Shown here piece after piece: positions 24,566 through 31,834 of a stretch of 64,000 nt of DNA. The DNA comes from Chryseobacterium geocarposphaerae (lineage in GTDB: Bacteria; Bacteroidota; Bacteroidia; Flavobacteriales; Weeksellaceae): the NCBI RefSeq assembly GCF_002797535.1, contig NZ_PGFD01000004.1:1-64000 (forward strand), in the 5' to 3' direction. Position numbers and translations under genes: made by a program. The notes under the pieces are model-generated. The model was not told where the DNA came from and did not search any database. It worked only from the letters and a program-made list of their open reading frames with translations. Positions within the stretch are counted from its first letter, which is position 1. The number at the start of each line of letters is the position of its first letter.

Positions 24566-24714
24566 ATTTTATTATCAGCTTCTCTGGCTTTAAAATCTTC
24601 TCGAATCTGTTTCAAACGTGCTTTTCTTTCGGCTTCGGCATTTTGTATCTTCCGTTTTTTATTGTCGATTTTCTTTTTATGCAATTTTCTGTTGGCGTCT
24701 GTATTTCTACTCAT
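24562..24714 (-). CDS. small basic helical protein upstream of sbcD
   Basis: A 50-codon ORF read from the sequence: it begins MSRNTDANRKLHKKKIDNKK and ends FKARED-like as FKAREADNKI, then TGA. It is very rich in Lys, Arg, Asp, Asn and Ala with no hydrophobic core, predicted to be one amphipathic or coiled-coil helix. The stop overlaps the sbcD ATG (ATGA), a typical coupled operon junction, which is the main argument that it is translated. I do not recognise a family. The charge suggests nucleic-acid binding or a subunit-like role with SbcCD, but this is inference. Starts at ATG 24714. Confidence 0.6.
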   Translation of the reverse strand: MSRNTDANRKLHKKKIDNKKRKIQNAEAERKARLKQIREDFKAREADNKI

Positions 24715-24868
24715 CTTAGCTGGTTTTAGGTGAACGGTAAAATGGAATATTTAACCTCAGCGATTTCATAGGGTAAATGTAAGAAACTAAAAAGGCAAAG
24801 TGAAATTTTGTGATTATTTTCTGATATATATAAGTTGATTAGGTATATATTTGTTATTGACTCTGAGA

Positions 24869-25780
24869 TTATTTATTCTCAAATGTCACAGGTTCTGTAT
24901 CTTTGGGCGGACTAATATCATAATAAGTAAATTCATCAGATCCTTTATACCATCTATAGCGTACTTGTTTGAACCTGAATAATTGCATATTTTCATCGAT
25001 TGTTTCCTGGATTTGTTTTATATTTTTATTTGTAACAAATATCCCTCCTGTCACATTCAAAACATCTCCTCCATTGCTTGAATATACATCAATATCATTT
25101 TCCCACATTAAGTTTTTTACAATCTCAGTATATCTTTTTCTTAATTTAGGGAATCCTGATTTTTGCAGGTTTTGTACTTTTTCTTTTAATTTTTTTGCGA
25201 GTTTTTTAGTTTCTATATCATCAGAATCTTCTCCTTCTTTGATAATTGTAGAATAGGCACTAAATAAAACTAGGTCCATTTGTAAAGCAGTTATACTTTC
25301 TCCTTTGCCAATCATAACACCTTTATCAATTGCAATTAATTCTCTTTCAATTTGTGATTTGATGTTATCTTTTAAACGTTCTTCCGTTTTTTCTTTTTTG
25401 TTATCACTTACATTTTGTAATGTTTCAGATTTTTTTATGCTGTCTACAATAGGCTTTAGCTCTTCAATTTTTGAAATAGCATCTTTATAATTTTTGTCAT
25501 GTGATGAAACCAATTGAAAACTGTCATATGCTTTTACATATTCCTTTTTGTTATAATGGTCTAAACCTGCCTTATAATTATCAGAAAAAATGACAGCAAC
25601 AATAGCACTAACAAACAAGATTGAAAAAAAACTTGAAGGCAAAATGTAAAGTATTTTTTTCCATAGATCGGTTTTGTGTTTTATCATAGCATAAATTCCT
25701 AATGGAGGAAATACAAAAAATAAAATAATGAGAAGAGTCTTATTGTTGTACCATTCTTTTTTGCTTTCTATTGGAGACAT
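24869..25780 (-). CDS. membrane-anchored hypothetical protein
   Basis: 303 residues with two N-terminal membrane helices (LLIILFFVFPPLGIYAMI near 15-32 and LPSSFFSILFVSAIVAVIF near 47-66). A TPR-like pair of helices follows (YKAGLDHYNKKEYVKAYDSF), then a long charged helical region (about 105-220) and a mixed C-terminal domain. It resembles loosely defined Bacteroidetes proteins with a superinfection-immunity-like short membrane segment, but I cannot assign a family. No catalytic residues are seen. Transcribed alone on the minus strand, divergent from the VF530 gene. Confidence 0.75.
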   Translation of the reverse strand: MSPIESKKEWYNNKTLLIILFFVFPPLGIYAMIKHKTDLWKKILYILPSSFFSILFVSAIVAVIFSDNYKAGLDHYNKKEYVKAYDSFQLVSSHDKNYKDAISKIEELKPIVDSIKKSETLQNVSDNKKEKTEERLKDNIKSQIERELIAIDKGVMIGKGESITALQMDLVLFSAYSTIIKEGEDSDDIETKKLAKKLKEKVQNLQKSGFPKLRKRYTEIVKNLMWENDIDVYSSNGGDVLNVTGGIFVTNKNIKQIQETIDENMQLFRFKQVRYRWYKGSDEFTYYDISPPKDTEPVTFENK

Positions 25781-25926
25781 AATATTAAATTAATTAGATT
25801 GTTAGCTTTATACTTCATTGTTTTGCTAAAATATATATATCAATCCGTATATATTTACGGGAACACGTATCTGTGAATGTTTTTTATAATTAGCGTATAA
25901 GAACAATTTATATTTACTTTTACACT

Positions 25927-26172
25927 ATGGAACAACAATCAAAAGATCCGCTTCACGGAAAAAGACTGGATGCCATTCTTGAAGAATTGGTAGAGTATTA
26001 TCAGGGATTTGAAAAGCTGGGAGAGCAGATCAATATCAAATGCTTTACGGATAATCCGAGTATCAGTTCTTCTTTGAAGTTTCTGAGAAAAACTCCATGG
26101 GCGAGAACCAAAGTGGAAAGCTTGTATCTCTTTGTGCTAAGACAGAAAAAACGAGAGGAAGGAAATAAGTAA
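25927..26172 (+). CDS. VF530-family (DUF2132) DNA-binding protein
   Basis: 81 residues with the full family core: DPLHGKRLDAILEELVEYYQ, INIKCFTDNPSISSSLKFLR, KTPWARTKVESLYLF. VF530 proteins are small helical proteins reported to bind DNA; their biological role is not established. Length is typical. It is a single gene, divergent from 24869-25780, and the following FKBP gene has its own candidate promoter. Confidence 0.9.
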   Translation: MEQQSKDPLHGKRLDAILEELVEYYQGFEKLGEQINIKCFTDNPSISSSLKFLRKTPWARTKVESLYLFVLRQKKREEGNK

Positions 26173-26233
26173 AATTAAAATCTGAATCAAATTTCCCTGA
26201 AATTTTTATCAGAATCAATCATTTCAAAAAGAC

Positions 26234-26241
26234 TATATTTG
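26234..26241 (+). promoter_or_regulatory. Bacteroidetes -7 element for the FKBP gene
   Basis: TATATTTG, a match to TAnnTTTG, 42 bp before the ATG at 26284. Confidence 0.42.
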
Positions 26242-26283
26242 TCAAAAATTAATCGTGAGCATATCACGAAAAAAAGAAAAAAT

Positions 26284-26784
26284 ATGACAATTGAAAACAA
26301 TCATGTTGTAGCGGTAAGCTACATTCTTCACACCATCGAAGAAGATGGAAGCAAGATTTTAGTAGAGGAAACAACGGCAGAAAATCCACTTACATTTTTA
26401 TATGGTGTAGGAATGATGATTCCGAAATTCGAACAAAATATTCACGGTTTGAAGGCAGGGGATAAAGCTGCATTCGTGATTCAGCCGGAAGAAGCATACG
26501 GTGAAAGACATCCTGACTCTATTGCGCAGTTGCCTCTTGAGATGTTCAATGAATCAGGAGTTCCGCCGGTAGGTGCTATTTTGCCATTATCAGACAATCA
26601 GGGAAATAACTTCCAGGCTATCGTAATAGAGGTAACTCCGGAAGTTGTAGTAGCAGATCTTAATCACCCGATGGCTGGGAAAACATTGGATTTCCAAGTG
26701 GAGATTTTAAATACACGTCCTGCAACGGAAGAAGAGCTGTCACATGGACACGCTCACGGAATTGACGGAAACGAAGCTCACTAA
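26284..26784 (+). CDS. SlyD-like FKBP-type peptidyl-prolyl isomerase
   Basis: 166 residues from the ATG at 26284; the frame is open upstream to a TTG at 26239 that falls within the promoter, so the shorter start is chosen. FKBP/SlyD enzymes speed proline isomerisation and act as chaperones. The FKBP part has VVAVSYILHT, FLYGVGMMIPKFEQNIHGL and GDKAAFVIQPEEAYGERHP; an inserted flap (about 75-130) is the chaperone domain of SlyD proteins. The His-containing tail (LSHGHAHGIDGNEAH) is a short version of the SlyD metal-binding tail. Cytoplasmic. Followed by a strong terminator. Confidence 0.92.
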   Translation: MTIENNHVVAVSYILHTIEEDGSKILVEETTAENPLTFLYGVGMMIPKFEQNIHGLKAGDKAAFVIQPEEAYGERHPDSIAQLPLEMFNESGVPPVGAILPLSDNQGNNFQAIVIEVTPEVVVADLNHPMAGKTLDFQVEILNTRPATEEELSHGHAHGIDGNEAH

Positions 26785-26804
26785 GAGGTTCTTTTTTTAT
26801 AATA

Positions 26805-26836
26805 TAATGTCCGGCTGAAAAAGCCGGACATTTTTA
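26805..26836 (+). terminator. terminator of the FKBP gene
   Basis: AATGTCCGGCT (26806-26816) pairs with AGCCGGACATT (26822-26832) around a GAAAA loop, then T-rich; very stable. Confidence 0.88.
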
Positions 26837-26871
26837 TTGATATTTTTAATCTTCTTTTGTTATGGGATAAC

Positions 26872-26935
26872 TGTCATTCTGAATGTCATGAAGAATCTTT
26901 AATAATATTAGATTTCTCCTTTCGTCGAAATGACA
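26872..26935 (-). repeat. short element with inverted ends, copy 3
   Basis: Begins TGTCATTCTGAA and ends TCGAAATGACA. Read on the minus strand its left part (TGTCATTTCGACGAAAGG, then AGAAATCT) matches copy 1, so this copy lies in the opposite orientation and is shorter (64 bp). Intergenic. Confidence 0.65.
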
Positions 26936-26989
26936 GGCTTTCCCAAAATCTATACTATAATTTATTGATAGCGGATTAATAGTTTTATT

Positions 26990-27367
26990 TTAATCTAAAA
27001 ACTCACCGGTCACATAAAACCAGCGATTCTGTATCATTTTGAATTGTGACAGCTCATGATGAACCTGCTGTTTTCCATTTTCGTCAGTATAAAAGGCTTT
27101 AAATTCAACTTTATTCATCGAAGGTTTGCTTACGATTTCCAGTTTTGTCCATTCATTGATTTCTCCCCATTCCTGTAAATCTTTTTTACTGTGGTTTTGT
27201 CTCTTGCTTGGAAATGTGGTTTGCATTAAATATTCACCATTTGGAATCGCAAATGCAGAAAATCTGGAACGCATTAATGCTTCAGCGGTTGGAGCATTTT
27301 TTTCTCCGGTATGATAAGGTTTACAGCAATCTTCGTAAGATTTTCCTGAGCAGCAAGGACAATTCAT
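26990..27367 (-). CDS. ychJ: YchJ-family SEC-C zinc-binding protein
   Basis: 125 residues of the YchJ/UPF0225 family. The N-terminal SEC-C metal site is CPCCSGKSYEDCCKPYH (Cys3, Cys5 and Cys6 near the start, Cys15/Cys16 region), which binds zinc in homologues. The NTF2-like body follows with ALMRSRFSAFAIPNGEYLM and WTKLEIVSKP. Function is unknown; the fold suggests a small binding or accessory protein. Only one SEC-C motif is present, whereas some members carry a second at the C-terminus. Monocistronic. Confidence 0.9.
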   Translation of the reverse strand: MNCPCCSGKSYEDCCKPYHTGEKNAPTAEALMRSRFSAFAIPNGEYLMQTTFPSKRQNHSKKDLQEWGEINEWTKLEIVSKPSMNKVEFKAFYTDENGKQQVHHELSQFKMIQNRWFYVTGEFLD

Positions 27368-27429
27368 TTTTTATAATTTAACTGCAAAAGTCTCAAAAGT
27401 TTTTTGATAATTAAAATTACAGGCAAAAA

Positions 27430-27457
27430 AAGAAGCACTCTAAATGAATGCTTCTCA
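27430..27457 (-). terminator. terminator of gene 27469-27891
   Basis: AGAAGCA (27431-27437) pairs with TGCTTCT (27449-27455); the A-run at 27425-27430 gives a T-run on the minus strand. It lies 12 bp past the stop. Confidence 0.65.
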
Positions 27458-27468
27458 AATTGATTTTG

Positions 27469-27891
27469 CTAATCTTTGTCTTCTATTTTGGTATCAATAA
27501 AAGTATATTCATTAGTTGTCATATCCATTGATATACTTTTCGATGTAAACTTTATATGAGATTTGTCCGGAATTTCATAGGTGTAAACATCTGTATTTCC
27601 TGAATCAAAATGTAATTCATGAAACTCTTCGTTTTCGATCCACCATTGTCCTTTTTCCACATGTTGGTTGACTTCACAATTTTGAACTGTTGTAAAAATA
27701 AGGGTAAATGTTCCGTCTTCCTTTCTGTCCATTACCCAAAGTTTTTCCATTCCATTAATCTGCTGATCTTTCTCACTGCCTTTCCATATTCCTACCAATT
27801 TTTTATCAATTTTATTGGCTTGCGGTTTTGCTTTTTGTGCGTAAATATTTCCGAACCCTAAGATTAGTGTGCTTAAAATAATTTTTTTCAT
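27469..27891 (-). CDS. secreted lipocalin-like small protein
   Basis: 140 residues with a signal peptide (to about 19, GNIYAQ). The mature part has KLVGIWKGSEKDQ, GTFTLIFTTVQN, EKGQWWIENEEFHELHF and YEIPDKSHIKFTSKSI, a run of strands with the GxW start typical of lipocalin-like domains of Bacteroidetes. The ligand is unknown; periplasmic location is inferred. Starts 2 bp after the stop of the 282-residue gene, so the two are co-transcribed, ending at the terminator at 27430-27457. Confidence 0.78.
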   Translation of the reverse strand: MKKIILSTLILGFGNIYAQKAKPQANKIDKKLVGIWKGSEKDQQINGMEKLWVMDRKEDGTFTLIFTTVQNCEVNQHVEKGQWWIENEEFHELHFDSGNTDVYTYEIPDKSHIKFTSKSISMDMTTNEYTFIDTKIEDKD

Positions 27892-27893
27892 GG

Positions 27894-28742
27894 TTATTTA
27901 AAATGTATAGTTAAATCCATCTCACTGTTTACTTTAATTCCTGCACTTGTTGCTGGAATCCATTTTGTGTTTTGAACGAATTTTTTTAGTTGATTTATAA
28001 AATAAGATGAGTATTGATAGTTTTTTTTGTTTTGAAAACTAATGTCAACTTTGATATCTGAAATTTTCCCGGTCTTATATAAAATAAAGTTGGCTCCCAT
28101 ATAAGAATAAAGGTCTTTATCTTTTCTAAACTCAAAACCGGAAGGATATTTCGTGTTTCTCCAAAAATGGTCTTGACTGTTTTTAAAAAAGTCATTATAC
28201 TCTTTATCACCAGGATATCTTGATACCCAATCACATTCTTCGAAACGGTAGATTTTATTAGGGTTTTTCTTTACATATTCTAATTTTGAAACTTCTCGTA
28301 GAGAGTCAATGAAATTTGGTCCGAATTTTCTGTCGATTTCTTTACGCATTATTTGAGCGTAACAATTTTGAAGATGATAAGGAACTGTACAAGAAGTGAA
28401 TGCGGAATCTACTTCAATATTATATTTTTTTAATAGTTCCGTCATTTCTGCATCTCCATTATATTGCTCTACCATTCCGAAATAATGAAAGTAAACCAGT
28501 TTATTTTTTTTAATATCTAAATTGGCTTTTTCAGTTTCTGATTGGCAAGCAGAGTCCAAATATTTCCTTTCTTCTTCATCCCATTGCGCTCTTTGAATAG
28601 AATCTTCAACTGAAACCGTATCAGATTTTATTTGATAAAAAGATCCTGACTTGTTTTCGAATCTTTTATTTTTCATTGTAAAACAAGCCAGAATTATTAT
28701 GGATAAAGGTGATAGTACTTTAATTCCAATATTTGATACCAT
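27894..28742 (-). CDS. membrane-anchored protein with TonB-C-like end
   Basis: 282 residues. The N-terminus (LSPLSIIILACF, about 10-21) is either a membrane anchor or a lipoprotein signal with Cys20. The central part is charged and has several Cys (ACQSET, TSCTVPYHLQNCYAQ). The last 90 residues (TGKISDIKVDISF, QLKKFVQNTKWIPATSAGIK, MDLTIHF) match the shape of the TonB C-terminal domain, as in other Bacteroidetes orphan TonB-C proteins. No proline-rich TonB stalk is present, so energy transduction is doubtful. Co-directional with the lipocalin-like gene 2 bp downstream. Confidence 0.7.
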   Translation of the reverse strand: MVSNIGIKVLSPLSIIILACFTMKNKRFENKSGSFYQIKSDTVSVEDSIQRAQWDEEERKYLDSACQSETEKANLDIKKNKLVYFHYFGMVEQYNGDAEMTELLKKYNIEVDSAFTSCTVPYHLQNCYAQIMRKEIDRKFGPNFIDSLREVSKLEYVKKNPNKIYRFEECDWVSRYPGDKEYNDFFKNSQDHFWRNTKYPSGFEFRKDKDLYSYMGANFILYKTGKISDIKVDISFQNKKNYQYSSYFINQLKKFVQNTKWIPATSAGIKVNSEMDLTIHFK

Positions 28743-28755
28743 AAATGATATTTTG

Positions 28756-30894
28756 TTATTTAATAAAACCCCTGTTTCTCAATAAAGGTTTGATATCCGG
28801 ATCATGTCCTGTGAAATCTCTGAATGCCTGGTTCAGATCAACAGAATTTCCTACGGAAAGAATATATTTTCTGAAACGGTCTCCGTTTTCTCTCGTCAAT
28901 CCGCCGTTCTTTGAAATCCATTCCCATGCGTCATTATCCAATGTTTCTGACCATAAATAAGCATAATATCCTGCAGAATAACCACCGCCCCAAATATGAG
29001 CAAAATAAGGCGTATGATATCTCGGTGGAACTGTTGCTAAAGTAAATCCGTGTTTTGCCAGTGATTGTTTTTCGAAATCTAAAACAGGAATCAGTTCACT
29101 TTCATTGGTTACGGTATGCCAATCCATATCTAATTCGGCTGCAGAAACCAATTCGGTGGTCATATATCCCTGATTAAAGGTAGCTGCTTTTTTAATTTTA
29201 TCAACTAAAGCTTGTGGAATGGGTTGTTTCGTTTGGTAATGAAGGGCATAATTTTTTAAAACTACCGGATCTAAAGCCCAGTGTTCGTTAATTTGTGAAG
29301 GGAATTCCACAAAATCTCTCGGTACATTAGTTCCTGAAAGGGAAGGGTATTTCTGGCTTGCAAACATTCCGTGAATAGAGTGTCCAAACTCGTGGAAAAT
29401 TGTGGTTACATCATCATAACTGATTAATGAAGGTTTTCCAGGAGCAGGTTTCTGATAATTGTAGCAGTTTACAATAACCGGTTTTGTTCCTAAAAGGTAA
29501 GACTGCTCAACGAAATTGCTCATCCAGGCTCCACCATTTTTAGAATCTCTTGTGTAGAAATCCAGGTAATAGATGGCGATAGATTTTCCGTCATGATCGA
29601 AAACTTCGTACGTTACAACATCAGGATGATATACCGGAAGGTCTGTTCTTTTTTTGAAGGTTAATCCATAAAATTTTTCGGCAGCGAAGAAAACTCCTTT
29701 TTCCAGTACGGTTGTGATTTCGAAGTAAGGCTTGATTTCACTTTCATCAAGATCAAATTTTGCCTTTCTAACCTGTTCTGCATAAAAATTCCAATCCCAA
29801 GGTTCAAGTTTGAAACCTCCTTTCTGCTGGTCAATCAGATCCTGAATATCTTTAGCTTCCCGTCTTGCTGTTTCTACGGCAGGTGTTGCGATCTGGTTCA
29901 TTAATTTAGTGGCAGCTTCAGGAGTTTTGGCCATCTGATCCTGCAGTTTCCACTCCGCGAAACTTTTTTTACCCAAAACCTGAGCTTTTTTAAGTCTTAG
30001 TTTCGCTAATTTTTCAATCGTTTCTCTGGTATCGTTTCCATCTCCTTTTTCAGCTCTCAACCAGGATGCTTTGAATAATTTTTCTCTTGTTGCTCTGTTT
30101 TTTAAGTTTTGTAAAAGAGGCTGTTGTGTTGTATTTTGTAGTGCTAATAAATATTGACCAGGTTTTCCTGCATTTTTAGCATCACTTGCAGCGGCAGCAA
30201 TTTCATCAGCAGAAAGTCCGTCCAGTTCCTTTGCATCGGTAAAGAAAACTCCGCCTTGTTTTCTCGCTTCTAATAATTTGTTTGAATATTGTGTAGAAAG
30301 TGAAGCCAGCTCCTGATTAATTTGCTTTAATTTTTCTTTGTCAGCAGAAGAAAGATTAGCTCCTGCGATTTCGAAGTTTTGTTTATAGTATTGTAATAGT
30401 CTTTTGCTTTCCGCATCTAAACCGTTTTCAGAAATTGCTTTAATTCTTTTATAAAGATTCTCGTTCAGATACATTTTATCGGAATGAGCTGCAAAAATCG
30501 GAGCATATTCTTCATCTAAAGCCTGTAAAGTAGGATTGGTATTTGCGCTTGTAAGGTTTGAGAATACAATAACAGCTCTTTTTAAAATTTCGCCGCTTTT
30601 TTCTAACGCAACAATAGTATTCTCAAAAGTAGGAGCGTCTGGATTATTGGCAATACCTAAAATCTCAGCATCATGTTGCTTGAGTCCGAAATCAAAAGCG
30701 GGTTTAAAATGTTCGTTCTTAATTTTATCAAACTCAGGAGCTTCATACTGAAGCTTACTTTTCTTCATGAAAGGATTTGATGCTAGTGATGCAGGAATAA
30801 TGATTTCCTGTTGATTATCGGCTTTTTTCATTGTAGTACAAGAGTAGTTAAATGCTAATGCAGAAATTAATAATACCGATGTAATATTTTTCAT
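28756..30894 (-). CDS. M3-family metallopeptidase (Dcp-type) lipoprotein
   Basis: 712 residues. The zinc site HEFGHSIHGMF (HExxH in IFHEFGHSIHGM) with the downstream Glu in the next helix defines peptidase family M3 (thimet/Dcp), which trims dipeptides from C-termini of short peptides. N-terminal helical repeats (about 45-480) and the C-terminal FAHIWGGGYSAGYYAYLWSE and DFTGHDPDIKPLL blocks are those of Dcp. A lipoprotein signal (NYSC, lipid Cys near 19) puts it in the periplasm, unlike cytoplasmic E. coli Dcp. The stop lies 13 bp from the start of 27894-28742, so these may be one unit. Confidence 0.94.
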   Translation of the reverse strand: MKNITSVLLISALAFNYSCTTMKKADNQQEIIIPASLASNPFMKKSKLQYEAPEFDKIKNEHFKPAFDFGLKQHDAEILGIANNPDAPTFENTIVALEKSGEILKRAVIVFSNLTSANTNPTLQALDEEYAPIFAAHSDKMYLNENLYKRIKAISENGLDAESKRLLQYYKQNFEIAGANLSSADKEKLKQINQELASLSTQYSNKLLEARKQGGVFFTDAKELDGLSADEIAAAASDAKNAGKPGQYLLALQNTTQQPLLQNLKNRATREKLFKASWLRAEKGDGNDTRETIEKLAKLRLKKAQVLGKKSFAEWKLQDQMAKTPEAATKLMNQIATPAVETARREAKDIQDLIDQQKGGFKLEPWDWNFYAEQVRKAKFDLDESEIKPYFEITTVLEKGVFFAAEKFYGLTFKKRTDLPVYHPDVVTYEVFDHDGKSIAIYYLDFYTRDSKNGGAWMSNFVEQSYLLGTKPVIVNCYNYQKPAPGKPSLISYDDVTTIFHEFGHSIHGMFASQKYPSLSGTNVPRDFVEFPSQINEHWALDPVVLKNYALHYQTKQPIPQALVDKIKKAATFNQGYMTTELVSAAELDMDWHTVTNESELIPVLDFEKQSLAKHGFTLATVPPRYHTPYFAHIWGGGYSAGYYAYLWSETLDNDAWEWISKNGGLTRENGDRFRKYILSVGNSVDLNQAFRDFTGHDPDIKPLLRNRGFIK

Positions 30895-30954
30895 AAATTA
30901 GTTGTTATTAAAAGTATAAAGATATTAAAACTAAAATTTATAAAAGAACCAAAC

Positions 30955-31773
30955 ATGAGATCACAAACTATTTTTATTTTTTCGGCCTTCCTGTTATTAG
31001 CTTCATGCGATAAGCATGAACGAAGAAATGGAGACAAGGAAAAAAGCAGCTGGGTGGAAAAGGTTGTTACCACCGATAACGGACCAGTGAAACAAAGGGA
31101 AATCACCGGCGATTTTGATGAAATTGAAGTTTCCCAGGCCATTGATGCTGAAGTTATAAAATCTGATGTAGAAAAAGTGGTGATTTCTGCACCTCAAAAT
31201 ATTATTGATGAGGTTCTGGTAGACAACGACGGCGGTAGTCTTCATATTCATTATAAAAAAGGAATAAGAGTCATGAATACGCATAATGTTTCTGCAAAAA
31301 TTTATACTAAAGATTTTTCGAAGCTTAATGCAAATTCTGCAGCAAAAATTACTGTTAAGGACAAGTTTATCCAGGAGAAAACACATATTGAAGTTTCCAG
31401 TGCAGGGAGTATTTCCGGAGATCTTGAAGCGAATGATTTTGATATTTCTGTGGACAGCAGCAGTAATTTTAGCGGAAAAATATGGGCTGTTGATCTGGAT
31501 ATTGATGCTTCTTCAGGAGCAAGTATTGATGTTTCAGGAAAAGCTAAAAATGCGGAGGTAAGTTCTTCTTCAGGAAGTAGTGTTTCGGCTAAAGAACTTA
31601 TTGCTGATCACGTAAATGCAGATGCATCTAGCGGAGCAAGTGTACAGATCAGTGCTTCTTCATCCATTAAAGCAGAAGCTTCTTCAGGGGGAAGCGTAAA
31701 TGTATATAAAAAAGGAAATGTAACTTCTGTAACGAAAGAAGAGAACAGTGGCGGAAGTGTGTCGATTGAGTAA
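30955..31773 (+). CDS. GIN-domain lipoprotein (DUF2807)
   Basis: 272 residues. Lipoprotein signal LLASC (Cys19), then a charged linker, then a right-handed beta-helix of the GIN/DUF2807 type: GDFDEIEVSQAIDAEVI, VSAKIYTKDFSKLNANSAAK and many repeats of the form SSGASV/SSGSSV (about 160-250). The family is often called putative auto-transporter adhesin head domain. The role is unproven; surface or periplasmic adhesion is inferred. The Ser-Gly-Ala repetition at the C-end is an intrinsic feature of the helix turns. Confidence 0.87.
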   Translation: MRSQTIFIFSAFLLLASCDKHERRNGDKEKSSWVEKVVTTDNGPVKQREITGDFDEIEVSQAIDAEVIKSDVEKVVISAPQNIIDEVLVDNDGGSLHIHYKKGIRVMNTHNVSAKIYTKDFSKLNANSAAKITVKDKFIQEKTHIEVSSAGSISGDLEANDFDISVDSSSNFSGKIWAVDLDIDASSGASIDVSGKAKNAEVSSSSGSSVSAKELIADHVNADASSGASVQISASSSIKAEASSGGSVNVYKKGNVTSVTKEENSGGSVSIE

Positions 31774-31796
31774 TTATTACTATAATATTATACAAA

Positions 31797-31834
31797 CAAA
31801 TCCTTCGCTAAATTGCAGCGGGGGATTTGTTTTA
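31797..31834. terminator. terminator between convergent genes
   Basis: CAAATCC (31797-31803) and CGCT (31806-31809) pair with AGCG (31817-31820) and GGATTTG (31823-31829), with one internal mismatch, followed by T4. It serves the GIN gene and possibly the antiporter gene whose last bases it touches. Confidence 0.6.

Noticed and set aside
26239..26283. Longer FKBP start at a TTG
   Set aside because: The TTG overlaps the likely -7 promoter element and the ATG at 26284 matches the SlyD family start.
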